64,000 nt of DNA from Deinandra increscens subsp. villosa (taxonomy: Eukaryota > Streptophyta > Magnoliopsida > Asterales > Asteraceae), in NCBI GenBank assembly GCA_039602395.1, contig JBCNJP010000027.1:112322354-112386353 (forward strand), written 5' to 3'. The notes below the pieces were generated by a model, which was given only the letters and a program-made list of their open reading frames with translations, was not told the DNA's origin and ran no database searches. Positions 53,765 through 64,000 of this stretch are shown one piece after another. The position numbers and the translations under genes are program-made. Numbering within the stretch: position 1 is the first letter of the stretch; each line of letters begins with the position of its first letter.

Positions 53765-55533
53765 TGGTGTGCTGTGGTGTATATATAAAATATAGCCTTA
53801 TTTTGTGACACCTTTTTAGCAATTGAAGCTTTTAAAATTTATAAAACTCGATTTACTGACAACTACTATTTCACCACATTCATGGGCAAGTGCACCCATC
53901 GTGGGAAGTATAGTAGTGGTAAGTTGAATCGAGGTCGATCAAAGACACAAAGGAAAAGGAGGGCTTTTAATACTTCATCGTTGTTGACGTCTAACTTGCG
54001 CACTCTTCAAGTGAAGAAATTAGTACAAAATGTAAAAATAAAAAAATAAAAAAACCATTCTAAAAAGGCGTGTCTTGATCAACTAAGTAGCAGATAATAT
54101 CATTTGGGGGACTTATCAGTAGTGAAGTTGGTACCCTGGTTTTTATATATTTTCCTTAAGATTGATTACTAGCAAAACGTTGACCGCCTTTCGGCCCACC
54201 TGGTCAACCACCATCCAACTGCTAATCGTCTACGAGGAGTACGAATGCCAAGGGAAGGTGCCGCTAGTGATCAAATGAAGTGGTCTAATGCCACTTAGTC
54301 GTAGGGCCCCTTGGTCAGGCAACCGTAACACTCGACACACCATCATGAACCAGCAGGGGAACAACCCTGCGTGCCGGATTATTTTATTATAAAAATGATC
54401 TTTTTAAGGGACTAAGGTCCGTTTCTTCTGTACACCGCTTTCACGTATGTACGTCCGGCGTAACCAGAGCCAAATTCACAAACACGTACCACCCGGCTTT
54501 CGTGAAGTGACAAAATATTACCAACTCTCATTCCCAACCAAATACTTTCAACCTGCACATGCGTGGTCAGCCGAGTTTGCTTACATAGACATAAGGACCT
54601 CAAACGTATCATGTATTATGGGGAGCGAGTCACCTTTCGGATCATGCATCGTCCCCTGACCGGGTGTCACAAGTGCGGCCTTTGGGATTTCGACTCCCCA
54701 AATGGTCTGTGATACGTGAAGAACTATTGGTTCAGAAAATCAGTAATACACTTTCAATAAAAAGGGTTTTTATAAATTCATTGGACACACCTTAAAGAAA
54801 TTTTATAAAAAACAGTTTACCAACCCACCAAAGATCCGTTTATTCCCAAACGAGTGTAAGAATTTGACTAACACTTGAAAGATTGAGGCTGAAAAGCGTT
54901 AGCCTAAAGATGTGCTTAATAGATAACGAAATATTCATAGACAAATAACAGTTCATTATCACCATAAGTTAATGTTCTTACAATCTTTGACGAGTAGATC
55001 AAGAACACTAAAACAAATGGCTCACAACCGAAAATATGGAAACTAATGGAAGCGAGGGGGAGAAAGTGAGCAAGGAGAAATGAAATCGGATTCTCCTATT
55101 TATAGGCCATCCGAAGTGGAGCACGGCCCATGCCTGGCTGGGCACGGGCTGTGTGTCTCAGGCAGCACGGGGTGTGCCATGTCAGAGCCGTCAGTCTTCC
55201 AGCAAGCTTATCAGCGTCACGGGGCGTGTTTTGTCAGGCACAGGGCGTGTTGTGTCAGAGCTTCCTGCCAATGATGTCAGTGGCACGGGGCGTTCTTGAG
55301 AGAGCACGGGTCGTGCCATGTCAGAGACATGGGGCGTGTGATGCAGACTTGTTCAGAGGGACGGGGTGGAACTTCGCTGGTCTTGTGCACGGGCCATGCC
55401 TTGTGGGGCACGGGGCGTGTTACACTTTAGAAATCCAGAAGTTGTTTCTTTTATTTTCTTTTCTTTGCATTTTCCGTTCCTTCTGTGATTTCGGCATGGT
55501 AAAACCCGAAGAACTACAAAGAAGATAACAACA
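53765..55533 (-). mobile_element. Ath-B 5' LTR
   Basis: On the minus strand the LTR ends CACAGCACACCA beside the primer site and probably starts TGTTGTTATC at 55533, giving about 1.77 kb. The right edge is uncertain because no TSD could be checked. A palindromic TATA box CCTATTTATAGG is at 55095-55106. The word cluster at 55121-55420 sits upstream of it. Short ORFs inside are not genes. Confidence 0.6.
55121..55420 (-). promoter_or_regulatory. GCACGGGGCGTG word cluster upstream of Ath-B TATA box
   Basis: About ten imperfect copies of GCACGGGGCGTGT or GCACGGGCCATGCC at 55121, 55142, 55165, 55217, 55238, 55283, 55304, 55327, 55387 and 55408, often followed by TGTCAG. Many are near-palindromes of the type GCACGGNCCGTGC. 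This is a gypsy counterpart of the copia clusters. Confidence 0.65.
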
Positions 55534-56764
55534 ATGTTTCTTTGTGATAAGCTGGGGATATTGGCTATAAAACATGTATACTTTTAAGGCACATCAAGTC
55601 TCTAATTTTTCATGGATCCTTTATCTTGTTTATCTTCGACAATATTGGCCCATTTGAGTAGTGATTGAATCCTCAAGTAGTCGTGTTGAGTTTGATGGAC
55701 ACCCTATGAACTTATGGCCTTTTTATCAGTTTTGGGCTAGAAGAAGAGAATGCTTAATCATAGGGGAAGCTTCACAAAGGAGAAATGTTAAATGAAATAC
55801 TTGAAACTACATGAAGATCACCTTGAATTCAAGTTGCAAGAATACAAAGAACCAATGTCACAAGTGTTGAGTATGACATCTACCAAATAGGGTGAGATTT
55901 TTGGGAATCTCGAGACTGAGACAACAACATTTGGTTAGATGCGATTATTAGTCAACGAACACTTATCATATACCGTCCATAAAACACGGTGAAGACCATG
56001 ATGACTCAAGACTTATGACTTAAGGCCTTAGTGATTATTATTTATCGTAATATGGTCACTAGTTTAGTATTTACTATATTGCCCTTGGTAGGTCATATGT
56101 TAGTATAAATAAATGCACATCCCATGGAAGAATGCATGAGTGATAGAGACAGAGTTAGTCATGGATCTTTAGAAGCTTGTAAGGGTTTATGAACTCATAA
56201 TAGTTCATGAGACCCGGGATGTGTGGGGTAGGTAACTTGTAATATATCATTCGGTTAATATTTTATCTACCATTCCATCTTGTTTATCATCTATCTATGT
56301 TTAGTAGCTTTGCTCATCATCATCACATCTCAAACACTATCTTTGTTCTTATCCGGGTGTTCATTTGCTCTACTAAATGAGTACACAAATACTCGATCCT
56401 ATTTCCGTAGTGCAACCAAGGTATTTGCCCACCACCTCAATTTTTCAAAGTATATCAAATATGATAAAAACATAATGAACCAAAGCCACATAAGAGCGGC
56501 ACACTCAAGCCCTTGGCATATAGGCTTTCAATCACTTGACGTCAAAACCAGGCAGACCGGGTGGGTTGTCACACCAATAGATCCATTATTGTAACCCCGA
56601 CTCAATGAGTTAATGAGATACGTCTACAGTTCGAGTCAGTTCGAGAAACACATCCACCGCAATAGTCCATACCAATTTACCATACTAGAATACATATAAC
56701 AGTCATAGAGTCGCATGTAGATTTAGAGAAAACATACTGTAAAGCCATGGAGCGACGAACCGAT
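55534..56764. other. LTR-derived mosaic, unassigned
   Basis: No coding. A TATA-like GTATAAATAAATG near 56103 followed by an LTR-like stretch suggests a copia solo LTR somewhere in about 55790-56400. From about 56400 on the sequence resembles the G3 LTR fragment at 57640-57830 (shared shape of GGCAGACCGGGTGGGTTGTCA and GGCAGGACAGGTAGGTCGTCA). Borders are not resolved. Confidence 0.35.
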
Positions 56765-57084
56765 TGTTAATATAGTGATATTGAGATTGATTCAATTACA
56801 CAAAGAGTTAGATACAAATGATATTGTATGGATAAGCTTTGAGAAAATACACTCACAGAAACACACACAGAATATTAGAAGAATACGAGTTCTTTTTCTA
56901 GTTAGGACAAGTAAACCTATTTATAGGTGACACTGTCTAGCGAACCATTGCTGCCAGTGAACCATTGGTTCGGCCCAATGAACCATTGGTTCGTGACATG
57001 GTTCGCTAGCCTATAAACCACTCACAAGTCTATTCTAGGTACAACAAACGAGACACACTAACGCATATGGATTATGCTGTAACA
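56765..57084 (-). mobile_element. Sire-E 3' LTR (320 bp)
   Basis: On minus: TGTTACAGCATAATCC...ATATTAACA, preceded by a degenerate polypurine tract AAGAGGAAGTC. TATA box as CCTATTTATAGG at 56916-56927. It aligns by eye with the Sire-A and Sire-D LTRs over the start, the word cluster and the TATA region. Confidence 0.68.
56941..57006 (-). promoter_or_regulatory. GAACCA/TGGTTC dyad-word cluster upstream of Sire-E TATA box
   Basis: Two copies of GAACCATTGGTTCG (56959-56972 and 56980-56993), flanked by CGAACCATTG at 56941 and CATGGTTCGC at 56998. Same layout as the Sire-A cluster but with GAACC in place of GTACC on both arms. Confidence 0.65.
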
Positions 57085-57336
57085 GACTTCCTCTTAACGT
57101 GTGGTGTATCTGTATCAAACATAACAGCATCATCTTGATCTTCGTGATGTATCTACTCTTCAAACTTCTAAAGTTGATCTTCAACATTACTGCATCAGAT
57201 CTTTAGTCTTGACATTCCTTGTAAATTGTAGAGCTTGCATGGCTGGAACATGACTTTGTCAACTAAACCACTTGAGAATAATTCTTCAATACTCCTCATT
57301 TATCCATGCTTGTGAGTAGACACATGAACCTACGAA
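57085..57336 (-). other. Sire-E 3' internal remnant
   Basis: Non-coding, homologous to the region upstream of the Sire-D PPT (shared CCAGCCATGCAAGCTCTA near 57235 in minus reading). The rest of the element is lost at about 57337. Confidence 0.55.
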
Positions 57337-58711
57337 TATCACACCCCTACTGATGGGTGGAAGGTGTCGGGGCGTGACGGTTGTCTAGATGCACACAACA
57401 CTATTAAATGTTGCGATATTCTTAATCTACCCATTTCAAATGGTATAATTTACACATGATAACTCAAAGGAATTACAACAACAGAAAAAACAAATATTCT
57501 TATTAAGTTTAAGGTCACTCTATGTCATGCATCCTAATGTGTCAGCAACGAGATCATCGATATCAAACAACTAAACCTTCAACATGTATAAAATAAAGGT
57601 CAACTACGAATAGGTGGTGAGTAAACATAGGTTTAGAGTACTGCATAGATTAAAACATTGCAATTCAATGAGTCAAGCGATAATATCCAATCATGATCAA
57701 CAAGTCATATAAGTGATGTGCACCAACCCTAGACAGTAAGAGAGCAATCACCCGACGCCTAAGCCAAGGCAGGACAGGTAGGTCGTCAGCCAATAGATAT
57801 ATCATTGTTGCCACGGCTCGATGGTTAATGGTACACATACGATTAGCGATTAGCAAATATCCACACATAGAATCCAACAAGTATCACACAATAGAATATC
57901 ACACATAGAATCGCATAGAATTTTGCATAATAAAGAGTTTAGGGTTTTGAATACTGATACATGTTGCACCCCAAATCGTTTATAATAAAAAGGGGCTATG
58001 AATACTCACCTGATGCAGAGATACAATTTGAAAGAATGACACCACGAAGAGAGGAAAGATAGAGTCGATGATAACCTTGACGATTAGAAGAGATAGAGGA
58101 AGAATAAAAAAATAGTTAATCAAATGAATAAATAATTAAATTTCACAACACGACCAAATCGACGACTCGATAGTGTTTTGGGGAGGTGATACGTACGATA
58201 TGGGTCAAATCCTAAACTAAGGGTAGGATCAAGGGTCCTAAATTAACTAATAACATAGAAAGCCAAGCAAAGTCAACAAAAGTCAAACTACTTATCATTC
58301 ATACAATTATAATGGTAAACCCTAGATCTATACATAATACATCATACATCTCATGAATATAATCAAGTTACATCATACATGACATTGATCTAGGCATTTT
58401 ATAACAAGGTCACTTAAACTTGATGATGAACAACATGGATCTAGTCCTAATTATCATTCATAATATAGATCTAGTCATTTTCATAAATAAAAACACAATC
58501 TTGATGATCATATTACATAGATCTAAACCTAAATGACATGCATTTTATAGATCTAACCATTTTAACACATAAAAAATACCATCTTGATGATTGTAACACA
58601 GGAATCTATCCCTAGATGACATGCATATTGAAGATCTAGTCACTTTAACACATAAAACCCAAACTTGATAGTCATATCATATAGATCTGGTCCTACACAA
58701 CATGCATGATT
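57337..58711 (-). mobile_element. G3 gypsy LTR fragment
   Basis: Starts TATCACACCCC, one base from the TGTCACACCCC start of L1, then GTGTCGGGGCGTGACG. It has the CTCACC-type text common in such LTRs. AT-rich, no ORF. Orientation minus by analogy with L1. Cut at 58712. Confidence 0.45.
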
Positions 58712-59652
58712 TGACAACCCGTAAGTTTCCCAAGTCTAAAACCTCGTTTAATTTCATGTTTTACTGTTAATTGTGCATATAATCTATGTTTGTTAACTTA
58801 GATAACGTATTATGCCAACATTATTTAGTCTTCACGTGACCCCGCGATAGAACGATAATCATCCACCTTAAATTGTGAAGTAATATAATTACCATCGGTG
58901 GAATTTTAATAATAAGAAAAAAAACTAAAAATGATATTTTTATTTATCATTTCCGTCACCTTTGTAGTATATCTATATATGTACAAACTTGTTTACTCGA
59001 ACGTCTAATATTTACATAAAACCCAACGCGTAGAAATATTAATCGTTACGTCAAATAATTAAACCGTTTTCGTTAAATGTTTATATAACGTGCCGTTTAA
59101 CGTTTTTAATACAAATAGAATATTTTATCTAGATTTTATCACCGACCATCACCCGTGTCAAAAATTCGAAACCAAAACTCACTGAAAGATTTCACTCGTT
59201 AATTGCATTTAATCGCGATAAAAACTGAACCAAACTGTTTCGTTTTATTTTATTCCGAACTCGTCACCTTTGCATGTCGCATGCAACAACCACCCGACAC
59301 CGTCGACCACCATCACTGGCCACCACCCCCGGCCACCTCAACCACCGCCACTACCTGTCACATCAGCCCCACACCTCCATGCACACCATCCCTTTTCTTA
59401 CACCGCCTTACCCCCTCATCCTTATACCACCATCATTTCCCTCATTCATCCAAGATAACACTCCATGACCACCATGTCTTTGACCAACCACCCTCACCCT
59501 CCCCTTGCTCCCTCATTCGTTGGATGACCAAGAAACCCTACCGCTCCCCCCTATGCTCTCAGTTCACGCAAACAAACCCACACCACACTTGTTCTTTCAC
59601 ACTCAAACCACAAACACTCTTGTTTCCCTTTTCCCTTGACCAAACCCGTAAC
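58712..59652 (+). mobile_element. G4 gypsy LTR fragment
   Basis: Starts TGACAACCCGTAAGTTTCC, a start form seen in plant chromovirus LTRs. It contains a C-rich, CCA/CCAC-biased tract at 59279-59480, whose long open stretches on plus are composition artefacts. Interrupted at 59653. Confidence 0.4.
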
Positions 59653-60639
59653 TGTAACACCCCAATTGCTCGAGCTAGAAATAGACCCAAATATATATGG
59701 TATTTATGAAGGATCCATCACTTAGAGATGATAGGGAATTGAAAATGAGGAACGTGGGCTAAACGGGACTCAATTCCGAGTTATAACGAAGCGGGAATCG
59801 CAAAAACAAGATCTGTGTTTTCTGCTGAACGCGCGATACGGGCGTATGGCCTTATACATGATACGGCCGTATTGAATGCCAGCGAGCTGATTTTTGAGCT
59901 GACACGTGTCCGACACTTGTAATACGACCGTATTGGCTTAAGGGGATACGCCCGTATCATGTCCAGACCTATAAAAACTCATTTTCGAGTATAATTCTTC
60001 ATTTCTACTGTTTTCTCTCGATCTCTCCACTCCAGAAGCTCTGAATTCGTTCCAAGAGGCTAGTAGAAGGCTGGAATCAAGTGTTGGAGGTCTTAGATCA
60101 CATAGGTAAGTATCCTTTATGGTCTTAATCATGATTTTGAGCAATTTTATGATGATTGATGAGTTATATGATTCCTAGGATATGGTCAGAAGTTTTGAAT
60201 GATTATTTGATGCATCTATGAGTGATTGATCATCAAGAAACGAAGGAATTTAAGGTAAGATTAGACATGCATGTAAAGTTTCTATATTTGCAAAGTTATG
60301 CCTTGCATGTGTCGATCTAAGGCTATTTTGGTTGTTTTTAGTCGTATGGATAGGGGGTTAGTAAACGACCACTAGAAAAGAGAATGAGTAAAGAATGCTT
60401 TTGATAAAAAGAGAATGAGTAAACGACCACTAGAAATGGCCAAATTGGCAGATTTGGGTTCTGTCGGGTTTGAATACGCCCATATTATAGGAAAGGAAAT
60501 ACAGCTATATTCATGCTAAGGATGAATATGCCCGTATTGGGTATATATAATTCGACCGTATTCATGAGGCTGGCCGTATCAGAATCTGTGTTGAGGGTCG
60601 TATGCTTCGGGGAATGAGGTGGGAATGGAATACCCGCGA
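59653..60639 (+). mobile_element. G5 gypsy LTR fragment
   Basis: Starts TGTAACACCCCAATTGC and is truncated at 60640 by the Sire-F LTR. TATA box CTATAAAAAC at 59969-59978. Dyad words flank it: four clear copies upstream and degraded ones at 60470-60600. No ORF. Confidence 0.5.
59836..59957 (+). promoter_or_regulatory. ATACGNCCGTAT word cluster upstream of G5 TATA box
   Basis: ATACGGGCGTAT at 59836, ATACGGCCGTAT (perfect palindrome) at 59861, ATACGACCGTAT at 59922 and ATACGCCCGTAT at 59946: four 12-bp copies in 122 bp, ending 12 bp before the TATA box. Degraded relatives with CG changed to CA or TG lie at 60474, 60528 and 60553. Confidence 0.68.
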
Positions 60640-61291
60640 TGTAGGATCGATATAAGTCAGAGTTAAACTTAAACAATTCCCTTTACTTGCAAATATAACC
60701 TTGCGGAATTAAGTTATATTTTACTTTTCTTAAGCAATGTTGAATTCTTGTGTAATGTAAATGCTTGATTTGCAAAATAGTAGTAACAACAAAGTATCAA
60801 ATACTCAGCACTATTTTCATTAACTCAAAGCTACACTATTACAAGTGATAACCACACTGTGTAAACTAAGAGGTAACAAGCTATATATAGTGCAGATGAG
60901 ATCAATCACAGCCATTGATCTCACGCGATCTAATCTAGAACGTACATTACAAAGTCAAATCTAAATTACCAAAAGAATAAACTTCGACATTTGAAATGAC
61001 TTGCGTGTTGACAGTAACAATCTACTTTTGGAGAGCGGCTTGGGCAGATGTAGAAGCATACGAGAAGCTTTTGCAGGATGGAACTGCTGAAAAGACATCT
61101 CAGGAAAAGTCAGGTTGAACTTAGTATCTGATGGATAATCGAGTTCACCCGGAATATTCACTAAGTGACAAAACTGCTTCTTTCCGCTTAAACTTGTTGT
61201 TCCGCTTGAAGTTGTAGTTTCGCTTCAACTTCAACCGGAATTGTCAAAACTAGAGTTCAGCCGGAATTCTTCAAAATTGAAGTTCCTTACA
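60640..61291 (-). mobile_element. Sire-F 3' LTR (652 bp)
   Basis: Minus-strand TGTAAGGAACTT...CGATCCTACA, same family as the Sire-B LTR. TATA box CTATATATAG at 60881-60890. The polypurine tract CTTAGGGGGAGAT abuts at 61292-61304. Inserted in the G5 LTR. Confidence 0.82.
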
Positions 61292-61384
61292 ATCTCCCCC
61301 TAAGCTGATGCTGTCAAATTATTCTTCTAAGTCAAAGTTCATCTTCAAAATTGACTTGTACCCAAAAATTGTCTTCACCTTGTT

Positions 61385-64000
61385 CTACTTGTTCGTGGTT
61401 CTGATGCTGGCATCAAGGTTCTGAGACAACTCTTTGGTGTTTGTTTTGGTCACCTTCACATGTTTAATTGAATCCCAGTCCATTTCGCTCCATTCTTCTT
61501 GAACATAAATGGACTCATGAATTGTAAAGGTGCCATCAGCTCTGTGAACATAAAAGAGCTTCTCCTCCTCTTCCCAAATGATAAATTTTATTTCACTGGT
61601 AGGCACTTCATCTTCTTCTTCTGCTGAGTTACCATCTAAACTGCTTCTGTAGAGCATTCCACATTCCAGCACATTTGGCTCAATGACAAGCCGTAACATG
61701 TGCTCTGCTCTTGAAGGATTCAAAATTTCTCTAAGTTTTAGGATGATGTCTGTCATCTGCAGCAGAGTGAGTTGTGAAGTAGCCTTGTGAACGTTTACCA
61801 CTTGAGTTATGCCGCTGGCCATAGTAAAAGTGAAATCAAATGTGGTTTCATCCACTGTCCAACTCACAATTTGTCTTTTACTGGGTGGAGCTTTTCTCTT
61901 TTGTCTTTGATTTCTTTTGCTCTTGGCATGCATCAATTTTCTTTTTCTGACCAATCTTTCTTCATCAGAATCAACTGTAGATTCTGGCACAATAGGTCTC
62001 TTGCCTTTGTCAGATGAAGAAGGGCCAGTTTGGACTTCAGTAGGTTTGGTGATGGTGGTGGAGGGTTCATTGAAGGTGAGTGGAGGAAGGGAGGTTTGTG
62101 AGGGTGGTTTATTGGCTTCAGGAGTTGGGCTAGAAGGTGGAGTAGGTGGGAAGATATCAGAAAAGTTCATAGTAGGTGGAGGTTTCTTTTTGAAAGGAAT
62201 GATGGGTGTAAAGTTGTCGGTTCTGTACTTTGGGTTGGCAAGCTTGGTGGCTACTTTCTTGGAGATGGAGGGTGGTTTGTAGGGTATGATGGCTAGTGAC
62301 TGTAGAGGGGATGGAATAGATGTAGGCATGGGATTTGGGTCATATATGAAGGAAGGTGGAGGAGGGATATCTGCATCATCAGTGATCTCAGGTTTAACAT
62401 TTATATGAGTTGACAAACCTGAGGTGAGCTCTGAAGGTGCAGGCATCACAAGCTTTGGGTTTACAGTAGCTATATCTCCTTTTAGCTTATGAAAGATTGA
62501 ATCAATCAATTGGCACAGTTCCTTGACTTTCATTTGAGCTACCTCTTCTTCAGTTCTTATGTTTCTGACCACAAATGCCCTTTTGACCTTTTTCAGCAGA
62601 AGGTAATTCTCATCATTCTTTACCAGCTTGGTAGGCAATTGAGAGGCAATAGAAATTAACCTCTGCCTATCAGCTTCAGTCACAGCATCCAAATCATAAT
62701 CCTTCAGTCTCCAGTTGAAAGACCTAGTTTTTGCCTCTTCTAGTAAATTTTCAAAGACAGAATTTTGCATGTATAGATCAAATTCCTCTTGAATTTCTTT
62801 TGCAAGCCTCTCATCCTCTGCTATTCTTTTGGCATCTTCTACCATCTTCTGTATAGCTTCAGCTTCTGGTGTTTGAACCACTTGTTGAATTGTTTTAGGA
62901 ATGTCAGCTTGAACAAGTTCTTCAGTTTGAATTTGTTCTGCATTTCCCTGTTCTTCCGGTTGAACCACAGTTGGTTCAGTAGACCCATCAACACCAAAAA
63001 TTGAGATGCCAGGGCCAAAAGTTTCCACCTGGGCAGTTGACTGGGTTTCTGGTTGAACGATGTTTTCGGCTTCCACAAACACTTCCGCTTGAAGTTCCGC
63101 CTGAACTTCCGCTTGAACATTAGATTGATCTTCAGTCACCACCTGAGGTTTGGTGACTTCAGATTCTATATCAGCAATTTCCGACACCTCTATGCCTTCA
63201 TTTTCACCAATAGGATTCTCATCTTCTCCTTCAGTGAGAATAGCAACTACAGTGGTTGCAGTGCTTTCTTCAGTTGCTTTGCTGTGATCACTGTCTCTTT
63301 CAGCCGGAAATATGACATCTTTTAGAAGTGTAGTGATCATGTTGATGTGCTCAGGTAAAGCACCAGCAATCAACATTGAAGATTGAACAAGCTCTGTGAG
63401 GTTGGGATCCTCAAAAGGTGAAATAGCAATCAGTTAACTGCATTTAATGTTGGCCCAACACTCTTAAACACTAAAAGGATTAATACCGATTCTTTGACAA
63501 GCTATGGCTCTAAATTCAGCCGGTATCCTCTGATCTTCTTCAATGTCTGTGATGACAGGCCTTGAGGGCATCTTCTCCCCCAATTTGACAGTATCAGCTT
63601 CTTTAGCTATTATAGCTTCATCAGCATCTCTGTGAAGGGTTGAAGAACCTGCCTCGGCATCAGAAGGATTAACTTTCACCAGTTTAGCAACAGTTTCATT
63701 TAGAGTATTAACCTGTGCTTGGAGAGATAGGTACAAGTTCGTCAATTCAGGTAGTGTAAAACTGTCCTCAACTGGCTTTTTACCAGCATCCTTGGACGAA
63801 ACCAAGCTATCAATCCTAGATTGATCAGCAGTGGTACCCATGGCTTCTTGGCACCTGGGATTCTCTTCATCTGTCACAACAACTCTCGGTTCCAATGAAG
63901 GAACTTCAAGTGCTAATTCAGAGAAGATTGCCGTGGATTGGGTCTTATTGATGTTACTGCTGACACCAGGGTCCAGTGGGGATCCCTGGGCAGCAGCAGC
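61385..64000 (-). pseudogene. Sire-F env-like third ORF, running off the right edge
   Basis: Homologue of the Sire-B env-like ORF, better preserved: 663 open codons from 63376 down to 61385, and an upstream open part to at least 63895 in the same frame. Two TAA codons near 63465 and 63434 separate them. It shows the shared QSRIDSLVSSKDAGKKPVED block, an EVQAEL-type acidic repeat region (63050-63120), SFNWRLKDYDLDAVTEADRQ, a Pro-rich stretch, a basic cluster (KRKLMHAKSKRNQRQKRKAP) and the acidic C-terminus. The N-terminus lies beyond the window. No membrane segment seen; the function is unknown. Confidence 0.72.

Noticed and set aside
59203..59709. 168-codon plus-strand ORF rich in Pro, His and Thr
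   Set aside because: It lies in a C-rich low-complexity LTR tract, other frames are open as well, and it shows no domain. The open frame follows from base composition.
1..64000. a host gene between elements
   Set aside because: Every open frame of useful length is retroelement coding, its antisense, or LTR composition; no exon-like chain with a non-transposon domain was found.

Overview
The window is repeat-dense plant nuclear DNA. I found no cellular protein gene, rRNA or canonical tRNA. Almost all of it is long-terminal-repeat (LTR) retrotransposons nested in one another. The diagnostic pieces are Ty1/copia and Ty3/gypsy gag, protease, integrase, reverse transcriptase and RNase H, primer sites matching initiator tRNA-Met or tRNA-Asp, polypurine tracts and target-site duplications. 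The AT-rich background and Sirevirus/Athila/chromovirus mix fit a large-genome eudicot. Asteraceae is a guess from general resemblance, not a result. I use working names for the elements.

Layout. 1-3037: 3' half of gypsy element G1 (+). 3041-4079: gypsy fragment G2 (+), its integrase cut by the end of the G1 LTR. 4080-4290: LTR fragment. 4291-19211: 3' part of Sirevirus Sire-A (-), LTR plus env-like third ORF, split by a complete non-coding gypsy derivative L1 (6531-17604, TSD ACATA). 19212 to about 41780: Sirevirus Sire-B (-), 3' LTR, env-like ORF, pol and the gag tail. Its integrase is split by Ath-A (27301-40087, +), a gag-only Athila-like element whose 5' side carries a 2,227-bp tandem duplication. 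41865-48043: complete gag-only Sirevirus Sire-C (-), TSD AAAAG, LTRs differing at one base by eye. It sits in Sire-D (+, to 51460), which sits in the 5' half of Ath-B (-, 51461-55533). 55534-60639: mosaic of LTR fragments (Sire-E, G3, G4, G5). 60640-64000: Sirevirus Sire-F (-), LTR and env-like ORF, running off the window.

How parts work together. The coding-capable relatives (Sire-A, -B, -F) are broken by stops and frameshifts. L1, Ath-A and Sire-C lack pol and would need enzymes from other copies. Sire-C, with an open 1.1-kb-codon gag and near-identical LTRs, looks youngest.

The most interesting signals are non-coding. (1) Three tandem hairpins downstream of Sire-C gag have fully paired outer stems of unrelated sequence around a conserved core. 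(2) Family-specific dyad-symmetric words cluster just upstream of the TATA box in LTRs of both superfamilies, and change in concert on both arms between related copies. (3) The same words recur in the leader or spacer of the same element. (4) tRNA-like segments lie inside LTRs. Palindrome-rich U3 regions are reported for maize Sireviruses (Bousios and colleagues), so part of (2) extends known biology.
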